Part shown: piece by piece, positions 17,247 through 25,616 of the stretch
Layout of the letters: each line of letters starts with the position of its first letter
Position numbering within the stretch: position 1 is the stretch's first letter
Position numbers and translations under genes: made by a program
Source: Mycolicibacterium confluentis
Lineage (GTDB): Bacteria; Actinomycetota; Actinomycetes; Mycobacteriales; Mycobacteriaceae
Direction of reading: 5' to 3'
Length of the DNA stretch: 64,000 bases
Assembly: GCF_010729895.1 (NCBI RefSeq)
Contig: NZ_AP022612.1
Span: 4,154,001 to 4,218,000 of the forward strand
Notes under the pieces: generated by a model
Told to the model about the DNA's origin: nothing
Seen by the model: the letters and a program-made list of their open reading frames with translations, nothing else
The model's database searches: none

Positions 17247-18001
17247 CGGAACACGACCTCCCCCACTGCGAGCAGGCGGCGGAGCACGAAGGGTGGCACC
17301 ACGGGTTCGACGCCGGGTGCGGGCGGTTCCATCTGACTGCGGAAACAGTTGATGGCATGGTGTTTCCGGCCCAGCGCCGAGCGGGTCACCGCCACCGATT
17401 GGGCCCTGTCCCACGGCACATCCGGGTCACCCGGGCTGGCCCAGTGCCACATCCACATCGGATACTCCAGGAGCGGGTTGCCTGCGCGGTGCGCGGCCGC
17501 GGCAGCGCTCGCACCGACCGCCTCGTGGTCGGGGTGTCCGTCCCCGCGCCACGTCGCCGCACACCACATCCCGGGGCGGTCCAGCAGGATCAGGGTGAGC
17601 AGTTCCGTCAGCGTGTCGGTGTGCTCGTCCAACCGGCCATCGGGAAAGCCCAGGTGAATCGGTTGCCGAACACCGAGAAGCCGTGCCGCTGCATTCATCT
17701 CGTTGCGGCGACGACCCTCGAGACGAATCCTGTCGAACGCCGACAGATCGCGGTAAGCGGCGCCGCCGTCACTGGCGGAGACCACGTCGACCTGGACACC
17801 GCGTTGGGTCAGGGTCGCGGCCAGGCCACCCACCCCCAACGTCTCGTCGTCGGGATGCGCTGCCACCACCACCAGTCCAGGGCAGTCCGCGAGGTCCAGT
17901 TCGGGCATCGGCGGCCTGGGCAACCACTGCGCAACCGGGGTGCCGCCCTCCGACAACGGCATGGCGGCAAAGCGCGCGCAGTTGCTGACCACCGACGTCA
18001 T
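17243..18001 (-). CDS. PIG-L family deacetylase
   Basis: The protein has 252 residues with the PIG-L/LmbE signature A-H-P-D-D-E (about residues 48-53) and the second metal-site motif H-P-D-H, consistent with a zinc-dependent N-deacetylase acting on an N-acetylated sugar or related amide. It is distinct from the housekeeping mycothiol deacetylases MshB/Mca in its context: it overlaps the acyl-CoA dehydrogenase gene upstream (ATGA, 17998-18001) and the methyltransferase downstream. The combination with a glycosyltransferase and a NodS-like methyltransferase suggests modification of a glycoconjugate. The substrate is not deducible. Confidence 0.88.
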   Translation of the reverse strand: MTSVVSNCARFAAMPLSEGGTPVAQWLPRPPMPELDLADCPGLVVVAAHPDDETLGVGGLAATLTQRGVQVDVVSASDGGAAYRDLSAFDRIRLEGRRRNEMNAAARLLGVRQPIHLGFPDGRLDEHTDTLTELLTLILLDRPGMWCAATWRGDGHPDHEAVGASAAAAAHRAGNPLLEYPMWMWHWASPGDPDVPWDRAQSVAVTRSALGRKHHAINCFRSQMEPPAPGVEPVVPPFVLRRLLAVGEVVFR

Positions 18002-18942
18002 CGGTGCGTTCCCGCCAGGGCGCCGAGGGCCGCGAGGTCACGTTCGGCATGACTCTGTCGCACGTAGACGGACAGGTCTGCCACCCGACGGGCGTGTCGA
18101 TCATCCGTGCACAGCGGAACCGGACCCAATGCCCGCGCCGTGCGCGTGATCGCCTCGTCCACCGCGGTCTCCGCGACCGCCCGGACCCGCCGGGCCAACA
18201 TCTCACCGCGTCCAGCACGGTCGAAGGGGTCGGCGTCGATCTCTGCCGCCGCCATCGCGAGAACCGCCTCGGCGGCAGTCAGCGCCGCATCGACCGCGCC
18301 CAGATGCGCCAGCGCATGCTCGTCGGCGGCGCCCGACGCAACACTGTCGTACAGAGGTTGCGCGACGGCCTGCGCCCCGCCCAACCAACATGCCGCGACG
18401 CCGATGGCGCCGTGCCAGAAACCCGGACGATTCAGGTAGTCGCCGGGCTCACCCACGGGGACCGCCGGCGTGTTGGTGAACTGCACTGCGCGCGTGTCAC
18501 TTCCGGCCATGCCGGGGTTCGCCCACGTGCTCGGCAGCGGGCGGACACTCTGGCCCGTCAACGTGACGGCGTACAGACCCCGTTGACCGTCGGCGTCGGC
18601 GGCCGTCACCAGCGCGTTGGTGCAGAACGACGCTCCCGAACACCACGCCTTGGTGCCGTTGAGAAGCGACGTGCCGTCGGACGTCGCCTCGGCGACCAGA
18701 GTCGCCTCGGGAGCCTCGGCCGCCCACACGCCCCACACTTCATTGAACTGCACCGGTTTTCCGCCGAGTTCGTGCAGAATCGCGACAGCATCGAGATGAG
18801 CTTCGGCAATCCGCGCCGCGGTGATGTCATCGCGGGCCATCTCGGTCAGAAGTCGCCAGCGCCGCGCGGTCGCCCCCGACGCGGGCAGTGGCAGGTCAAG
18901 CCGACCGATGTCGAGCCAATGCGAGATCACGCCCGCCGTCAT
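17998..18942 (-). CDS. Acyl-CoA dehydrogenase-like flavoprotein
   Basis: The protein has 314 residues, shorter than the usual 380-400 of acyl-CoA dehydrogenases. It retains the middle beta-domain hallmarks (L-N-G-T-K-A-W-C-S-G-A and the following T-N-A-L-V-T-A) and a C-terminal helical bundle. The N-terminal helical domain is short. No clear catalytic glutamate is obvious to me, so it may oxidise a different CH-NH or CH-CH bond or be a non-classical member. It lies between the glycosyltransferase and PIG-L genes with ATGA overlaps at both ends, so it is translationally coupled to both. Confidence 0.8.
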   Translation of the reverse strand: MTAGVISHWLDIGRLDLPLPASGATARRWRLLTEMARDDITAARIAEAHLDAVAILHELGGKPVQFNEVWGVWAAEAPEATLVAEATSDGTSLLNGTKAWCSGASFCTNALVTAADADGQRGLYAVTLTGQSVRPLPSTWANPGMAGSDTRAVQFTNTPAVPVGEPGDYLNRPGFWHGAIGVAACWLGGAQAVAQPLYDSVASGAADEHALAHLGAVDAALTAAEAVLAMAAAEIDADPFDRAGRGEMLARRVRAVAETAVDEAITRTARALGPVPLCTDDRHARRVADLSVYVRQSHAERDLAALGALAGTHR

Positions 18943-19652
18943 ACTGAATCCTTCACTCTCACAGGGGAACCGTCGGTCAGGTCACGCAGGTGCCTGGCGA
19001 ATCCGCGGGGCGCGCGACCGGTGAGTCGCGACGAGGTGGCCACCGACAGACGTGTGTCGCGTCGGATCCGCAGGCTCGCGGCCTCGAACCTGTCCACCAG
19101 GTCGACGTCCTCCCCCGTCGGCAACGCGCGGAAACCGCCGACGTCCCAGTACGCATCGGCGCGAAAGCCCATGTTCGCGCCGTGGACGTGGCCGTGCCCG
19201 TCAGGGTGTCGGCGCGCGCGGTAGCGGGCCAGGTAACGCCGAACCACGTCGGGGGGCAGCCCGCGCCAGTTCGAGACCCGCACCACGCCCAGCACCATGT
19301 CGGCGTCGGCGCGCAGTTGCCGGACCAGCCAGTCCGGGTCGACCACGCTGTCGGCATCGGTGGTCGCAAACCAGGTGGGTCCACCTGGGTGAAGTTCGCG
19401 CGCGCGGTGAAAGCCCGCGGCCCGCGCGGCACCGACGTTTCCGACGTCCGTCATGACGACTTCGACCGCCGACCCGAATGAGGCCGCGGCCGCCTCCGTG
19501 CCGTCGTCGCAGTCGTCGAGCACCGCCACCACGGAGACCGGCAGGGAGGCCCGCGTAGCAGCGGTCAGGACCGCGCGCAGGCACAACGGCAGGTGCTCAG
19601 CTTCGTTGTGCGCTGGGATCACCACAGCGGCGCGTTGGTAGACCACCGACAT
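18939..19652 (-). CDS. GT-A (family 2) glycosyltransferase
   Basis: The protein has 237 residues. The N-terminus V-V-I-P-A-H-N-E-A-E-H-L-P is the classic GT2 opening; D-D-C-D-D-G-T and the D-x-D-type T-T-D-A-D-S bind nucleotide sugar and metal, and G-E-D-V-D-L supplies the acidic catalytic region. No membrane segments, so it should be cytosolic. I start it at ATG 19652. It heads the four-gene operon and is divergent from a HAD gene across only 63 bp. Its 3' end overlaps the next gene as ATGA. Donor and acceptor are unknown; together with PIG-L and NodS-like enzymes it recalls a NodC/B/S-type set, by analogy only. Confidence 0.88.
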   Translation of the reverse strand: MSVVYQRAAVVIPAHNEAEHLPLCLRAVLTAATRASLPVSVVAVLDDCDDGTEAAAASFGSAVEVVMTDVGNVGAARAAGFHRARELHPGGPTWFATTDADSVVDPDWLVRQLRADADMVLGVVRVSNWRGLPPDVVRRYLARYRARRHPDGHGHVHGANMGFRADAYWDVGGFRALPTGEDVDLVDRFEAASLRIRRDTRLSVATSSRLTGRAPRGFARHLRDLTDGSPVRVKDSV

Positions 19653-19715
19653 GGCTGATAAGTAGCCGTTCGCGACGGTTTCCACACATTCCCCAGCGAG
19701 CGATGCGGTGGCACC

Positions 19716-20432
19716 ATGGAGGTCGTGCAGTCCCTGCGACGTCTCAAAGCCGTTCTGTTCGACTTCTCCGGCACGCTGTTCCGCCTGGAGGAGAAGGACA
19801 GTTGGTTCGAGGGAATCAAGCTGCCGGGCCAGGCCGGCCGGCAGATCGACGGCCACGTTCAAGCCGAGTTGATGCGCAGGATGACCGCGCCGACCGGGCA
19901 TATGGTCCCGATGGGACCCAACGAGCACTACGCCTGGACCAACCGCGACCTCGAGCCGGACCTGCACCGCGAGGCTTATCTGCACGTGCTGCGGGAGTCC
20001 GGCGTCACCGACCACCACGCCGAGTCGCTGTATCAGCGCCTGATCTCGCCGTCGTCGTGGACTCCGTACCTCGACACCGCAGACGTCCTGCGCAAGCTGT
20101 CGAAGGCCGGCATCCGGACCGCGGTGGTGTCCAACATCGCCTTCGACGTCCGCCCGGCGTTTGAGGGGATCGAGGCGACGGACCACGTCGATGAGTTCGT
20201 GCTGTCGTATGAGGTGGGCGCCGTCAAACCCGATCCGAAGATCTTCGCGACCGCGCTGCAGCGCCTTGAGGTCGAGCCCGCCGAGGCGATCATGGTCGGC
20301 GACAGCGAGGAGGCCGACGGCGGGGCGCAGGCGCTGGGGTGCGAGTTCGTGCTGGTCGATCCGCTGCCCGTCGCCGACAGGCCCGACGGGCTGCGGCGCG
20401 CACTGCTCCATCACGGCGTGGACGTTTCGTGA
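19716..20432 (+). CDS. HAD-superfamily hydrolase
   Basis: The protein has 238 residues of the HAD-IA type. Motif I is D-F-S-G-T-L with the nucleophile Asp at residue 16; the second aspartate of the usual D-x-D is serine, as in haloacid-dehalogenase-like members rather than typical phosphatases. Motif II is V-V-S-N-I-A, the motif III lysine is in V-K-P-D-P-K, and motif IV is V-G-D-S-E-E-A-D. The helical cap falls between about residues 30 and 110. Activity is therefore a hydrolase on a phosphorylated or halogenated small molecule, not specified. The next gene begins inside its stop (GTGA). Confidence 0.88.
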   Translation: MEVVQSLRRLKAVLFDFSGTLFRLEEKDSWFEGIKLPGQAGRQIDGHVQAELMRRMTAPTGHMVPMGPNEHYAWTNRDLEPDLHREAYLHVLRESGVTDHHAESLYQRLISPSSWTPYLDTADVLRKLSKAGIRTAVVSNIAFDVRPAFEGIEATDHVDEFVLSYEVGAVKPDPKIFATALQRLEVEPAEAIMVGDSEEADGGAQALGCEFVLVDPLPVADRPDGLRRALLHHGVDVS

Positions 20433-20887
20433 GTGAACGCATCCGGCCGCCGTGGTGGCTCAAGCCGCTGAACAAGGTCCTGATCGCCAGCATGCGCCTC
20501 GGTCTACCGACGTTCGGCAGAGAGATGCCAATGGTGCTGACGGTCGTCGGCCGCAAGTCCGGCAAGCCCCGCTCGACGCCGATCACACCGATGATCGTCG
20601 ACGGGCAGCGCTACGTCGTCGGCGGATTCCCCGGAGCGGACTGGGTGCGCAACGCCCGCGCCAACCCCGTCGCCACCCTGACCAGGAATCGTCGAGACGA
20701 GCGCGTGCACATGACCGAGATGTCGGTCGAAGAGGCGCGGCCGCTGCTGCGACAGTTCCCCGTCCTGGTGCCCACGGGTGTGGAGTTCATGAAGAACGCG
20801 GGTCTGGTCAGCAGCGACGACGCACCCGAGGAGTACGAGGCCCTGGCCGGGCGGTGCGCGGTGTTCCGGTTCGATCCGCTGGAGTGA
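20429..20887 (+). CDS. F420/deazaflavin-dependent nitroreductase family protein
   Basis: The protein has 152 residues from GTG 20429, overlapping the HAD stop. It belongs to the Ddn/FDOR split-barrel family: V-G-R-K-S-G-K-P-R-S-T-P, the G-A-D-W-V-R-N-A-R-A-N-P loop and a C-terminal V-F-R-F. Such proteins bind F420 or a related deazaflavin and reduce quinones, nitro compounds or other acceptors at the membrane. The physiological substrate is unknown. The end of this gene contains the first unit of a local tandem duplication that continues toward menB. Confidence 0.85.
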   Translation: MSERIRPPWWLKPLNKVLIASMRLGLPTFGREMPMVLTVVGRKSGKPRSTPITPMIVDGQRYVVGGFPGADWVRNARANPVATLTRNRRDERVHMTEMSVEEARPLLRQFPVLVPTGVEFMKNAGLVSSDDAPEEYEALAGRCAVFRFDPLE

Positions 20888-20952
20888 GGCCGCAACGGCT
20901 TCGATCCGCTGGATCGACGCCCCGACGATCCGCTGGAGTGAGGCCGCAACGG
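20870..20952. repeat. Local tandem duplication before menB
   Basis: A 26-bp unit at 20873-20898, beginning GATCCGCTGGAGTGAGG, recurs exactly at 20927-20952. A partial copy of its left side (TTCGATCCGCTGGA) is at 20900-20913. The first unit includes the last codons and stop of the nitroreductase gene, so the 3' end has been copied into the intergenic space twice. Confidence 0.85.
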
Positions 20953-20972
20953 TCCGACTACGGTGTGATGTC

Positions 20973-21890
<918 letters not shown>

Positions 21891-22126
21891 GGGTTGTGGA
21901 AGTTCGGCTGTCCGTCCGTTTCGGCAGCCTCGTGTCCGGTGACCCGTCGGCGCTGCATGCCGCCGGTGTCGTTCCGACACGCCAGCAACGCCGTTCAGGC
22001 GCCCTTGGTGCCCGCACAACGAACCTGCACCGCACGATGAGCAATCCATCGCGCCAGCGGAACCACTGAAATCCCTTCTGCCCCTTGGGTTTCTCCTGCC
22101 ACATTTCGACGAATTTTGTCGGTAAG

Positions 22127-22142
22127 TCGAACTAGTGTTCGA
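22127..22142. promoter_or_regulatory. Perfect LexA SOS box with leaderless promoter
   Basis: TCGAAC, TAGT, GTTCGA is an exact match to the mycobacterial SOS-box consensus TCGAAC-N4-GTTCGA. It ends two bases before ATG 22145. Inside it, TAGTGT (22133-22138) is a -10-like hexamer six bases before the ATG, so LexA would cover the promoter of a leaderless transcript. REP13E12 genes of M. tuberculosis are known to carry SOS boxes. Confidence 0.85.
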
Positions 22143-22144
22143 AT

Positions 22145-23554
22145 ATGACTTCGGTGACCGACCTGCTCTCTGAGCTGGAGGCCACCCACGCCCAACTCGT
22201 CGCTGCGACCGTCGATGATCTCTCGGCAGAGCAGGTGCTCACGGTGATGGAACGCCTGCAGAAAATGAGCTGGGCCAGCGCGACGGTCGACCACAAACTC
22301 ATCACCCAGTTGGAGGAACTCGGCCCCGAAGCATTGGGTGGGGACAAGGTCACCAAGGTCCTGACCCATCGGTTGCGAATCTCCGCCGAGGAAGCCCGCC
22401 AACGCGGCGCCGATGCCGAGGCGTTGGGTCCCCGGCGGGCGATGACCGGCGAGGTGCTGGACCCGGTCATGCCCAATGTGGCCGCGCAGGTGGCCGAGGG
22501 CCGGGTGGGGCCCGCACACGTGAAGAGCATCCGGGAGTTCTTCACAGCCCTGCCCGACCACGTCGACCTCAGCGCCCGAGTCGCGGCCGAGGAGTTGGCG
22601 GCCGGGCATGCCTCCACGCTGGGCGTGCCCGACTTCCGGGCCGCGTTGAACCGGATGCTGCTGTGGCTCGACCCCGACGGCTCCTTCAACGACGCCGACA
22701 TCCAACGCCGCCGAGGGATCACCTTCGGTAAGCAGGGTGCTGACGGGCTCATCCGGGTCAGTGGACACCTCACCCCGGAAGCCTGGGCGGTCTGGGAACC
22801 GGTGATGGCGAAAAACGCCGCACCCGGGATGTGCAACCCCGACGACGAGGCACCGTGTGTCACCGGCAGGCCCTCAGAAGCGCAGATCAAGGCCGATCAC
22901 CGCACCAAAGCTCAACGCCAGCACGACGCCCTGCTCGCCGGCGGCCGCATGATCCTGGCTTCGAAGAAACTCGGGAAACTCAACGGCCTGCCCGTCACCG
23001 TCATCGTCACCACAACCTTGAAAGAACTGCAGTCCGGGGCCGGGTTCGGGATCACCGGCGGCGGATCTCTGTTGCCGATGCGTGACCTGATCCGGATGGC
23101 CTCCCACGCCTTCCACTACCTGTCGGTGTTCGACGACGACGGGCAAGCCCTCTACCTGGGGCGGGCCAAGCGGATCGCCACCCCCGCCCAACGCCTGGTC
23201 CTGTTCTCCAAAGAACGCGGCTGCAGCGCCCCCGGATGCACCGCCTCGTTCTACCAATGCCAGGTCCATCACGCCGCCCAAGACTGGATCGAGGGCGGAG
23301 AAACCAACGTCAACGAACTCACGTTGGCCTGCGGGACCGACAACCGCAAAGTCGGACCCGACGGCTGGGCCACGCGGATCCGCGATGACGGCCGCTGCGA
23401 ATGGATCCCACCACCACACCTCGACAACGGTGGACCACGGGTCAACGACCACCACCACCCCGAAAACCTCCTCAACCCCTACAAGGAGGACAACGAAGCG
23501 CGGCCCGGACCACCCCAGTCAGGTGCCGATGGCCCCGACCCCGACGGCGAGTGA
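22145..23554 (+). CDS. REP13E12-family DUF222/HNH protein, SOS-controlled
   Basis: The protein has 469 residues with a DUF222 N-terminal region and an HNH-like C-terminus of the classic 13E12 subclass (C-S-A-P-G-C, V-H-H-A-A-Q-D-W, then L-A-C-G-T-D-N-R-K, W-I-P-P-P-H-L-D and H-H-P-E-N-L-L). The last HNH histidine position reads D-N instead of H-H, so nuclease activity is less certain than for the gene at 1689-3002. A perfect SOS box directly before the ATG indicates DNA-damage induction. 13E12 repeats are the integration targets of phiRv1 in M. tuberculosis; I see no integrated element here. Function unknown. Confidence 0.88.
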   Translation: MTSVTDLLSELEATHAQLVAATVDDLSAEQVLTVMERLQKMSWASATVDHKLITQLEELGPEALGGDKVTKVLTHRLRISAEEARQRGADAEALGPRRAMTGEVLDPVMPNVAAQVAEGRVGPAHVKSIREFFTALPDHVDLSARVAAEELAAGHASTLGVPDFRAALNRMLLWLDPDGSFNDADIQRRRGITFGKQGADGLIRVSGHLTPEAWAVWEPVMAKNAAPGMCNPDDEAPCVTGRPSEAQIKADHRTKAQRQHDALLAGGRMILASKKLGKLNGLPVTVIVTTTLKELQSGAGFGITGGGSLLPMRDLIRMASHAFHYLSVFDDDGQALYLGRAKRIATPAQRLVLFSKERGCSAPGCTASFYQCQVHHAAQDWIEGGETNVNELTLACGTDNRKVGPDGWATRIRDDGRCEWIPPPHLDNGGPRVNDHHHPENLLNPYKEDNEARPGPPQSGADGPDPDGE

Positions 23555-23738
23555 GCCGTCGGGGTGACTGGGGGTGCGCACGGTCCGGATCACCGGCGCA
23601 GGTGCAGTCGACTGGCGTCGACGCCGGCCGCGAACGAGGGAGCCGGGGGCACGGGCGCAGCTGGCCTGGGACGGCGAAAGCTGAGGGGTGGGCAGGGACC
23701 ACGGAGGCTGACAGGTGCGCGAATTAGAGTGCAGTGTC

Positions 23739-24584
23739 GTGAACCCCCTGCGCCGCCTGACGGACTCCCTGGCAATGGCCGGAATGCGTCCCCCGCTGAG
23801 CCTGCCCACCGGCACACGCATCGACCTGCGTGGGAAACGAGTGCTGCTGACGGGTGCGTCGTCGGGCATCGGGGCGGCCGCGGCCGAACAGTTCGCCAAG
23901 GCGGGCGCGTCGGTGATCCTGGTGGCCCGACGGCAGGAACTGCTCGACGAGGTCACGGCGCGGATCACGGAGAGCGGCGGCGAGGCGCGGGCCATCGCGT
24001 GCGACCTCACAGACCTGGAGGCCATCGACGCGCTCGCGGAAACCGTTGGCGCCGTGGATATTCTGATCAACAACGCGGGACGTTCGATCCGCAGGCCGAT
24101 GGCCGAGTCGCTGGACCGCTGGCATGACGTCGAACGCACCATGACACTGAACTACTACGCACCACTGCGCCTCATCCGGGCATTCGCCCCAGGCATGATC
24201 GAGCGCGGCGACGGCCACATCATCAACGTCGCCACGTGGGGTGTGATGAACGAGGCCGCGCCACTGTTCGCGGTGTACAACGCCTCCAAGGCAGCTCTGT
24301 CGGCGGTCAGCCGAGTCATCGAAACGGAGTGGGCGCCCAAGGGCGTGCACTCCACCACGTTGTACTACCCGTTGGTCGCGACGCCGATGATCTCGCCGAC
24401 CAAGGCCTACGACGGTCTGCCCGCGCTGACCGCCGAGGAGGCGGGTGAATGGATGATCCGCGCCGCACGCACCCGACCCGTGCGCATCGCTCCGCGGATG
24501 GCGGTCACGGCCCGCGCTGTCGACGTCGTCGCACCGGGTCTGCTGGCGAACATCATGAAACGACAAGGCATCCAACCGACCTGA
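23739..24584 (+). CDS. Short-chain dehydrogenase (Rv0547c-like)
   Basis: The protein has 281 residues from GTG 23739; an in-frame ATG/GTG region 24 bases upstream could lengthen it slightly. The Rossmann motif T-G-A-S-S-G-I-G lies near residue 40, N-N-A-G near 110 and the active-site Y-N-A-S-K near 180, with an N-terminal extension rich in P and L that may touch the membrane. Between menB and a glyoxalase gene, it corresponds to M. tuberculosis Rv0547c. It is an NAD(P)-dependent oxidoreductase of unknown substrate. Confidence 0.88.
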   Translation: MNPLRRLTDSLAMAGMRPPLSLPTGTRIDLRGKRVLLTGASSGIGAAAAEQFAKAGASVILVARRQELLDEVTARITESGGEARAIACDLTDLEAIDALAETVGAVDILINNAGRSIRRPMAESLDRWHDVERTMTLNYYAPLRLIRAFAPGMIERGDGHIINVATWGVMNEAAPLFAVYNASKAALSAVSRVIETEWAPKGVHSTTLYYPLVATPMISPTKAYDGLPALTAEEAGEWMIRAARTRPVRIAPRMAVTARAVDVVAPGLLANIMKRQGIQPT

Positions 24585-24635
24585 TCCCGGTGTGTCGCAC
24601 GTGAATACGAGTGGTCACCCACAAGACTGACCCCC

Positions 24636-25022
24636 ATGGAGATTCTGGCCAGTCGGGTGCTGCTCCGGCCGGCGGACTACGAGCGGTCGCTGGCCTTCTA
24701 CCGCGACACGATCGGATTGGCGATCGCCCGTGAATACGGCGGCGGCACGGTGTTCTACGCGGGCCAGTCGCTGATCGAACTGGCCGGGCACGGCGGCCCA
24801 CCGGCAGGCGCACCCCCGTTTCCCGGCGCGTTCTGGTTGCAGGTCCGTGACCTCTACGCCACGCAGGCCGAACTCCAAGCGCGAGGCGTAGAGATCGCCC
24901 GGGAGGCGCGACGCGAACCGTGGGGACTGCACGAGATGCATGTCGCCGATCCCGACGGCGTCGACCTGATCTTTGTGCAGGTGCCCGAGACGCATCCGCT
25001 GCGTCGCGACACCCGGGACTAA
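24636..25022 (+). CDS. Glyoxalase/VOC-superfamily protein (Rv0546c-like)
   Basis: The protein has 128 residues with the two beta-alpha-beta-beta-beta units of the vicinal-oxygen-chelate fold (V-L-L-R-P-A-D-Y-E-R-S-L-A-F-Y at the N-terminus and M-H-V-A-D-P-D-G-V-D-L near the C-terminus). Candidate metal ligands include the His and Glu in these segments, but glyoxalase I activity is not proven by sequence. It matches Rv0546c in length and position next to the SDR gene. Its last four bases overlap the convergent DUF3349 gene. Confidence 0.85.
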   Translation: MEILASRVLLRPADYERSLAFYRDTIGLAIAREYGGGTVFYAGQSLIELAGHGGPPAGAPPFPGAFWLQVRDLYATQAELQARGVEIAREARREPWGLHEMHVADPDGVDLIFVQVPETHPLRRDTRD

Positions 25023-25324
25023 CGCGCCGGCGCCGCCAACGGCCACCCGACGGACGCCAGTCGCGCCGCCACCTGGTGGATCTCCTCCGGGTTGGGCTCC
25101 TTCTCGGCAACCTCGCGAATGGCCTGCTCGATCTGTTCCGGCGTGACCGGATCCGCATCGCTCTGCAGCAGCACCACCCGCGCAGCGAGTTTGACCTCTT
25201 CTTCGGTGAGCGTGCGGGTCAACAGCGCCAGCAGCGGGAAGTAATCCTTGGTCGGGATGCCGTGCGGGTAACCGTCATGCAGCCAGTGCAGGACGTTGTC
25301 GAGAACGCTGGAGTTTTCAGACAC
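25019..25324 (-). CDS. DUF3349 protein, paralog 1
   Basis: The protein has 101 residues from GTG 25324 (V-S-E-N-S-S-V-L). It is a small all-helical DUF3349 protein: W-L-H-D-G-Y-P-H-G-I-P-x-x-D-Y-F-P-L-L-A-L-L near the N-terminus and A-R-L-A-S-V-G-W-P-L-A at the C-terminus. A second copy at 27106-27408 shares these motifs. The family has a solved structure (Rv0543c) but no known function. It lies 7 nt after the small membrane gene and so appears to be the last gene of the pitA operon. Confidence 0.85.
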   Translation of the reverse strand: MSENSSVLDNVLHWLHDGYPHGIPTKDYFPLLALLTRTLTEEEVKLAARVVLLQSDADPVTPEQIEQAIREVAEKEPNPEEIHQVAARLASVGWPLAAPAR

Positions 25325-25331
25325 GCAGACC

Positions 25332-25616
25332 TCACTTCTTGGGGACGAAGGGGAACAAGTCGACGTCGAAGTGATGAATGACCGTCGTGCGCGTGATCCA
25401 CAGGATCGCCGCGACAATCACCAGTCCGACGAATGCGAACAACAACAGACCGAGGAATTTCAGCGCGGGGTTGGGTGCCCGCGTCGCGCCGTCCACGTCG
25501 ACCTCACCGGACCCGGCCGAGTAGGACACCAAGCCCACCGCGAACAGCGCGGGCAGACCGGCACCCAGGACCAGGCCGACCAGGAGCACTCGGAAGATGC
25601 TGTCGAGGTAAGGCAT
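25332..25616 (-). CDS. Small two-helix membrane protein (Rv0544c-like)
   Basis: The protein has 94 residues with two hydrophobic segments (about residues 8-32 and 50-75) and a C-terminal tail ending V-P-K-K. Its ATG overlaps the pitA stop by one base (TGATG), so it is translationally coupled to PitA. Its place beside pitA matches M. tuberculosis Rv0544c. It may be an accessory of the phosphate transporter, judged only by coupling. Confidence 0.82.
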   Translation of the reverse strand: MPYLDSIFRVLLVGLVLGAGLPALFAVGLVSYSAGSGEVDVDGATRAPNPALKFLGLLLFAFVGLVIVAAILWITRTTVIHHFDVDLFPFVPKK

